A stretch of 64,000 nt of DNA from Anthopleura xanthogrammica (taxonomy: Eukaryota; Cnidaria; Anthozoa; Actiniaria; Actiniidae), in NCBI GenBank assembly GCA_964019055.1, contig OZ025218.1, positions 6,885,954-6,949,953 of the forward strand, in the 5' to 3' direction. Positions 58,741-64,000 of this stretch are shown here, piece by piece. Numbering within the stretch: position 1 is the stretch's first letter; every line of letters begins with the position of its first letter. The position numbers and the translations under genes are program-made. The notes under the pieces were generated by a model. That model worked only from the letters and a program-made list of their open reading frames with translations, was not told the origin of the DNA and ran no database searches.

Positions 58741-59061
58741 TCATCATACACGTCACACCAACGTCTTCACCATGGTAACATACTGCTTTTCCCCATCCAT
58801 TGTGACTGCAGTCTGCAATCGACGTTTCTATTCCTGTACAACCGACGTATCTCAGCCATATTATACCCTTGACGGGTGTAAAGTTGGTGGTTTTGTATTC
58901 CAGTACTCCAGGGTAACCAAACATACGACACACCACCTCAGCTTCTTTCATGTCCCATCCATCATCACATACAGTACCCCACTGACCATGGTACCTGACT
59001 TCAAGTCGACCAGAATATTCTGACCTTCCTCTAGCTAAACGAACTTGAACTGGTGGAGGAT
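58741..59061 (-). CDS. SRCR domain exon, class A
   Basis: 107-codon symmetrical phase-1 exon: PPPVQVRLARGRSEYSGRLE, then DDGWDMKEAEVVCRMFGYPG, then SHNGWGKAVCYHGEDVGVTC, ending MMS before a GTATGT donor. Six Cys, intact. Read-through past the donor would stay open for 44 more codons, but the symmetrical exon is preferred. Confidence 0.83.
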
Positions 59062-59250
59062 CTGTGGATTTGTACCAACGACATATCATTGAGGTCATTG
59101 TACAACTGACACTCGGACAAGTGTTTGAAAGAGAATAAGTAGAGCTTTACTAAAGCTCTTATCTGATCAACAAATGAGATATTTAGACGATTAACTTCGA
59201 TGTGTTGATATTTGAACGATAAGAGTATAGCATAGATTGGCTCTTCTTAC

Positions 59251-59574
59251 CTTTATTTGTCTGACAAACCACACCAGCAAGATGTTTATTCGAACAAGAA
59301 AACCTCCACCATCCATAGTGATAGCACTCTGCTATCGACTTTTCTCTACCACTGCATCCCACATATGCCATGAGCGTTCTTCTTGGTGTCTCTCCTTCAA
59401 TCCACCAAATTGCGTGTTCAGCTGCTTTGTAACCAAACATTCGGCAGATCACGTGAGCATCTTGTTTATCCCAGCCATAATGACACACTACTCCCCAGGT
59501 CCCTTGATACTGGATTTCTACTTTGCCAGTATGGTTTTGATCTCCAGCCAGACGAACTTTGATCGCTTTCTCCT
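59251..59574 (-). CDS. SRCR domain exon, class B
   Basis: 108-codon symmetrical phase-1 exon: KAIKVRLAGDQNHTGKVEIQ, then VVCHYGWDKQDAHVICRMFG, then KSIAECYHYGWWRFSCSNKH, ending VVCQTNKG. Six Cys, intact. Confidence 0.85.
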
Positions 59575-59862
59575 CTGAAACAAATATTGTTCAATAAACT
59601 AACAACAATCTACTCACATCTCTTACTTTGCTGGATTTTATGTCCAAGGACGGTTAAGATACATATTATATATATAAATAGGTATTCTATTCAACTTGTC
59701 ATAAAAAGCAACTTGACCACTTGACAAAAATGTCAAAGGAACTTATACAAGACTTTGATTCACTTGATGATTTTAAAACCTGGTTTAATTTCTTGACATG
59801 AATGAATTGAAAAACAATTAAGATAATATGAATGTCTTGTTTTTTAACTTATCTAGTTGTAC

Positions 59863-60195
59863 CTGGTGTTAGATTGGCACATACCACTTCAGCATCACGG
59901 CTGTGATCACAACTAGCAGTGTTACCCCAGCCAGCATGACGACATTGATCAATAGATTTCTGGGAACCCGAGCAAAGAAGCCCTTTAAGCCATATAGGAC
60001 CAGTTCCTTTGACGCTAGCAGTTGTTGCTGTAACTGCCTTGGAGTAATTCAACATGTGACACACCACGTAAGCATCCCATATGTCCCATCGGACATTGCA
60101 TATGGTACCCCAAGTACCTTTGTACCTTATTTCTACGCGTCCCTCGTTAGGAGTCTTACCATCCACTAGACGAACAGCTACCTTGGACTTCGCTT
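59863..60195 (-). CDS. SRCR domain exon, class C, complete
   Basis: 111-codon symmetrical phase-1 exon after [30 protein letters not shown], then TICNVRWDIWDAYVVCHMLN, then KSIDQCRHAGWGNTASCDHS, ending VVCANLTPG with donor GTACAA. Six Cys. It is the only class C copy with both a clean phase-1 acceptor and an open frame, so it best represents the functional class. Confidence 0.85.
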
Positions 60196-60209
60196 CTGTA
60201 ACAAACATG

Positions 60210-61430
60210 CAGGAACGTGCTTAAATGTCTTTGTATTTTTATTTTTTTGTCAAGTCTAAAACATCTGCTAGTTCTAATTTGTTGTTAGTTACTCAGTGAA
60301 CATTGGAATGCGCTGTAAAGACCTTGTTCCGCATAATTTTTAGACTGAACGTTAATGGCAACTATGAAACACGATAAGGTTTGACTTTAAATTTATGTAT
60401 TGACTTTAATTTCTACCTATAAAAGACTAGTACATGAGATATCAAAATTAAAATTTTAGCTTTTTTACTAAACGCAATGAAGTACCTTTGTATCTTATTT
60501 GTTGCTTTAAAAAATGCTTATCGACAGAAGAAATAGGGAATGAAATTGAGGGATTAAAGTGGTATTTATGCCAAATATCACGAACAAACCATACTATTAT
60601 TTGTTTATCATATGACCTAAGAAATTTACTGAAAAATCTGTATAAGTTTGTTTGCTCATCGTTTGAGCGGCCGCTTCATCACGTACGGGGCACAAGATTT
60701 AATAAGCTTAAGCTTAAATAATAAAAAGAAACAACCAAAACTGTGACTTAAAGCCTTTTTCTAAAATATATAAAAAGCTAAAGCTGTGCAAATAACAGCA
60801 TATCCTAGTCATTTTAAGGAAGTTCGAGTTGATAATTTACAATTCTGACTTATCTGCTTGTCTTGACTTGAGACTCCTTGTTGTAAATATTAAGTTTTCA
60901 AAGTCTGTTTTTCGCTTCAACGAAGGCAAATCGTCGTTGTTGAGCTATGTGATCTTGAATTTGAAAAACAAAGTTTTCCAGGAATAAACAGCCGTCGGAT
61001 ATCCTTAACTTCATCAGGAGAACTTCAACAGAAGCATGTTTTTGTGAGTTTTTGACTTCGCTGGTTTTCTTCTTTCGCCGAAGAAATCTCCACACGATTT
61101 TCAAGTTTCTGGCACAAGAAATCCTTTCTTACCTTAAGTCGATTCCATTGATAAAAGCCAACTTTTGAAACGTTCTGTCGTACATATACTATTGTTCTTT
61201 TAGTGTTCGTTAATGTCTTTGCTTGTAGATTCAAATAATTAGCTTAATATTTAGGGAAATCTTTCTGCCACTTCAAACATATTTTGGCGGTTGCCATGGC
61301 AATTATGAAATCACACTCCCGAGAGCTGAAATCACACTGTTACGTTGAAATCACACTCTTCTTAGCCAATCAGATTGCAGAAATTTCTAGGGTCATATGA
61401 TAAAAACGATAAGAGTATAGCAGAGATTGG
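60210..61430. other. Long spacer with inserted DNA
   Basis: Between SRCR exons. About 60890-61380 appears foreign: GAAATCACACT occurs three times near 61310-61350. ORFs of 60-77 codons show no recognised family. No gene supported. Confidence 0.45.
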
Positions 61431-61440
61431 TCTTTCTTAC

Positions 61441-61764
61441 CTTTATTTGTCTGACAAACCACACCAGCAAGACGTTTATTTGAGCAATTAATATTCCACC
61501 ATCCTGAGTGATAACACTCTGCTATCGACGTTTCTCTACCACTGCATCCCACATATGCCATGAGCATTCTTCTTGGTGTCTCTCCTTCAATGAACCGAAT
61601 TGCGTGTTTAGCTGCTTTGTAACTAAGCATTCTGCAGATGACGTGAGCATCTCGTATATCCCAGCCATAATGACACACTACTCCCCAGGTCCCTTGAAAC
61701 TGGATCTCTACTTTGCCAGTATGGTTTTGTTCTCCCACCAGACGAACTTTGATCGCTTTCTCCT
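61441..61764 (-). CDS. SRCR domain exon, class B
   Basis: 108-codon symmetrical phase-1 exon: KAIKVRLVGEQNHTGKVEIQ, then VVCHYGWDIRDAHVICRMLS, then TSIAECYHSGWWNINCSNKR, ending VVCQTNKG. Six Cys, intact. No class A exon follows before the next class C, so a unit is incomplete here. Confidence 0.84.
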
Positions 61765-62044
61765 CTGAAACAAATATTGTTCAATAAACAAACAACATTC
61801 TAGTCACGTCCCTTAAATTGCTTGATTTGATGTTCAGAGAGTAAAGATACATATTATATTTAGATAGCTATTCTAATCAACGTGGTCAAAAAAGGCTACT
61901 TGACCACTTGACAAAAATGTCAAAGGAACTAATATAAGACTTTGATTCACTAAATGACTTCACTAAAACCTTGTTTCTTGACATGATTGAATAGAAAAAC
62001 AAAGATCATATGAATGTCTTGTTTTGTAAGTTATCTAGTTGTAC

Positions 62045-62366
62045 CTGGTGTTAGATTGCCAACTTCCACTCCAGCATCACGGCTGTGATCACAACCAGCA
62101 GTGTTACCCCAGCCATCATAAGGACACTGATCAATAGATTCTTGGGATCCCCAGCAAACAAGCCCTTTAAGCCATATAGGACCAGTTCCTTTGATGCTAG
62201 CAGTTGTTGCTGTAACTGCCTTGGAGTAATTCAACATGTGACACACCACGTAAGCATCTAGTATGCCCCAGTCTTGATTACATATGGTACCCCAAGTAGC
62301 TTTATATCTTACTTCTACACGTCCCTCGTTAGGGGTCTTACCATCCACTAGACGAACATTAAGCAT
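62045..62366 (-). CDS. SRCR class C exon lacking the last cysteine
   Basis: Open frame ([20 protein letters not shown], then WGTICNQDWGILDAYVVCHM, then SIDQCPYDGWGNTAGC), but the final motif reads DAGVEVGNLTPG instead of DAGVVCGNLTPG, so the sixth Cys is Val. The usual AG at the exon start has become AA (GCTTAATG), removing that acceptor; an AG about 60 bp upstream keeps the frame open. Probably degrading. Confidence 0.65.
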
Positions 62367-62697
62367 AGAAAATGTGGTGAAATTTGAAATTAGGAAAAGC
62401 GTTTTATTCTCTTAGGTTCTGAAGTTACAGATACTCAGCATGTTTAATTTCTTCATTTGGATTTAATTGAAATCTAAAACATTTTCTTTTCTTTAATTTT
62501 GCTTCCTTTGCGATGGATCTTAAAAAATTCATCTCATCGCGCAGAAATGTGCAGCAAATCCTCGTAACCTTTTGTTCATTAAGAAAATTCGATTTAAAAT
62601 CCTTTTTAATAAGTCTATACATGATCCAATGGTGAATAAAATGAACAACCCGGCTCCAACACGTTTTTGTGAAATAATTATCATACATCTGACTTAC

Positions 62698-63018
62698 CCA
62701 TCTTACACGTCACACCAACGTCTTCACGATGGAAACAGTACGCATTTCCCCATCCCTTGTGACTGCAGTCTGCAATCGACGTTTCTCTTCCTGAACAACG
62801 AACATTCATCAGCCATATTATACCCTTGACGGGTGTAAAGTTGGTGGTTTTGTATTCTTGTACTCCAGGGTAACCAAGCATACGACACACCACCTCAGCG
62901 TCTTTCATGTCCCATCCATCATCACATACAGTACCCCACTGACCATGATACCTGACTTCAAGTCGACCAGAATTGGCTGACCTTCCTCCAGCTAAACGAA
63001 CTTGAACTGGTGGAGGAT
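62698..63018 (-). CDS. SRCR domain exon, class A
   Basis: 107-codon symmetrical phase-1 exon: VRLAGGRSANSGRLEVRYHG, then DGWDMKDAEVVCRMLGYPGV, then SHKGWGNAYCFHREDVGVTC, ending KMG with donor GTAAGT. Six Cys, intact. Very close to the exon at 45386-45706. Confidence 0.86.
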
Positions 63019-63202
63019 CTGTGGATTTGTACCAACATCATTGAGGTCATTCTACAACTGACATTTGGACAAGTGTTTGAAAGAGAATAAGTAGAGCTTT
63101 ACTAAAGCTCTTATCTGATCAACAAATGAACTATGTAGATGATTGGTTTTGATGTGATGATATTTGAACGATTAGAGTAAAGTAGAGATCTGTTTTTCTT
63201 AC

Positions 63203-63529
63203 CTTCATTTGTCTGACAAACCACACCAGCAAGACGTTTATCCGAGCAAGAAACTCTCCACCATCCCGGGTGAACACAATCTGCTATGAACTTTTCTCTA
63301 CCACTGCATCCCACACTATCCATGAGCGTTCTTCTTGGTGTCTCTCCTTCAATGAACTGAATTGCGCGTTCAGCTGCTTTGTAACCAAGCATTCGGCAGA
63401 TCACGTGAGCATCTCGTATATCCCACAAAACATTATCGCACACTACTCCCCAGGTCCCTTGATACTGGATTTCTACTTTGCCAGTATGGTTTTGATCTCC
63501 CACCAGACGAACTTTGATGGCTTTCTCCG
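63203..63529 (-). CDS. SRCR domain exon, class B
   Basis: 109-codon symmetrical phase-1 exon beginning CG GAG (Ala instead of Glu at the junction codon), then KAIKVRLVGDQNHTGKVEIQ, VVCDNVLWDIRDAHVICRML, KFIADCVHPGWWRVSCSDKR, ending VVCQTNEG. Six Cys, intact. It is the most upstream SRCR exon in the window for a minus-strand transcript. Confidence 0.85.
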
Positions 63530-64000
63530 CTGAAACAAATATAATTCAATAAAATAGCAACAATCTAATCACATTCCTTACATTAACCCTTGAAACAAAG
63601 TGTATTTACTTATTTAGAGTGTAATAGTCAGATAAACACAATAGTAAATCAAAACAATATTAAACAAAATGTTAGTCATTTGGGATGTTGCAAGCGTTCG
63701 TTGGTATTGTTAATCGATATGGTATACAATGCAAACTCCGGTTATCACGAATTCTTAAAATATTTCCCGTGTGTATATTAATAAAAATATCAATAAATTA
63801 TTCCTGTTGTTTGTTCACTTGCGGTAAGGGGTACTTTGATTTATTTCATAGTTACTGAGATTTACCTATAGAAAATTCCCTAGATAAAAATGATACGGCA
63901 TTTAAAATCAACCAATCACTAGCGCGAACGACAAGACTTCACTAGTGAAAAAACATCGTACGTCCAATGAGAGTTGCGAACGATGAATTTTCACTAGTGA
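63530..64000. other. Spacer and edge of a repeat with CACTAGTG motifs
   Basis: 63540-63840 matches the spacer at 49341-49900. From about 63930 TTCACTAGTGAA and TTCACTAGTGA recur close to the window end, the look of an inverted-repeat element cut by the edge. No gene. Confidence 0.5.

Noticed and set aside
44176..63533. Plus-strand ORFs opposite SRCR exons (for example FSTTASHI repeats)
   Set aside because: Antisense shadows repeated because the exons are repeated.
1..64000. tRNA and rRNA genes
   Set aside because: None recognised by eye on either strand; a covariance search would be needed to exclude small ones.

Overview
The window is animal nuclear DNA, most likely from an anthozoan cnidarian (coral or sea anemone). 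Evidence: genes are split by GT-AG introns, the DNA is AT-rich and full of transposon debris, and it carries galaxin-like dicysteine (CC) repeat proteins, a family best known from coral skeletal matrix, next to a large array of SRCR (scavenger receptor cysteine-rich) domain exons. The phylum call rests on protein families; the species is unknown.

Region 1 (1-21 kb) is a minus-strand array of small secreted galaxin-like genes. Each intact gene has a first exon coding a signal peptide (70 nt in the main family) and one second exon coding an RXRR-type basic stretch plus 27-residue repeats with two CC pairs. Intact genes lie at 3886-4907, 7138-7918, 12622-14825 and 18155-19127. A fifth begins at 239 and runs off the left edge. 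A diverged relative lies at 9592-10709, and decayed copies lie near 5.7, 11.3 and 19.7-20.8 kb. The main-family copies share a TATA box about 90 bp upstream of the ATG and a CRE-like element or its variants, so they look like recent tandem duplicates that kept their promoter. Between them are GGAT-type microsatellites, foldback elements (MITEs), a Penelope-like element tail and LINE pieces.

Region 2 (24.1-30.8 kb) is a plus-strand giant of the same superfamily: a signal-peptide exon and one 4.6-kb exon with about 111 CC pairs (about 1,550 residues). It is broken once, by a 4-bp insertion at about 26868.

Region 3 (30.95-43.3 kb) is a 12.3-kb tandem satellite of about 115-120-bp AT-rich monomers with higher-order repeats of about 1.9-2.26 kb.

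Region 4 (43.5-64 kb) is an array of about 27 single-exon SRCR domains in three sequence classes (called A, B and C here), nearly all on the minus strand. Most A and B exons are phase-1 at both ends, so they could be spliced into one or several multi-SRCR secreted or surface proteins. No signal peptide, membrane segment or clear gene end was found, so gene boundaries are unknown. Several domains are dead: a frameshift, nonsense codons, two inverted copies, a Penelope-tail insertion with target duplication, a retroelement insertion and a deletion. A CR1-like LINE that has lost its catalytic YADD motif sits inside the array.

Both families are cysteine-rich repeat proteins that grow by exon or unit duplication. 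Whether their adjacency has meaning is not shown by the sequence.
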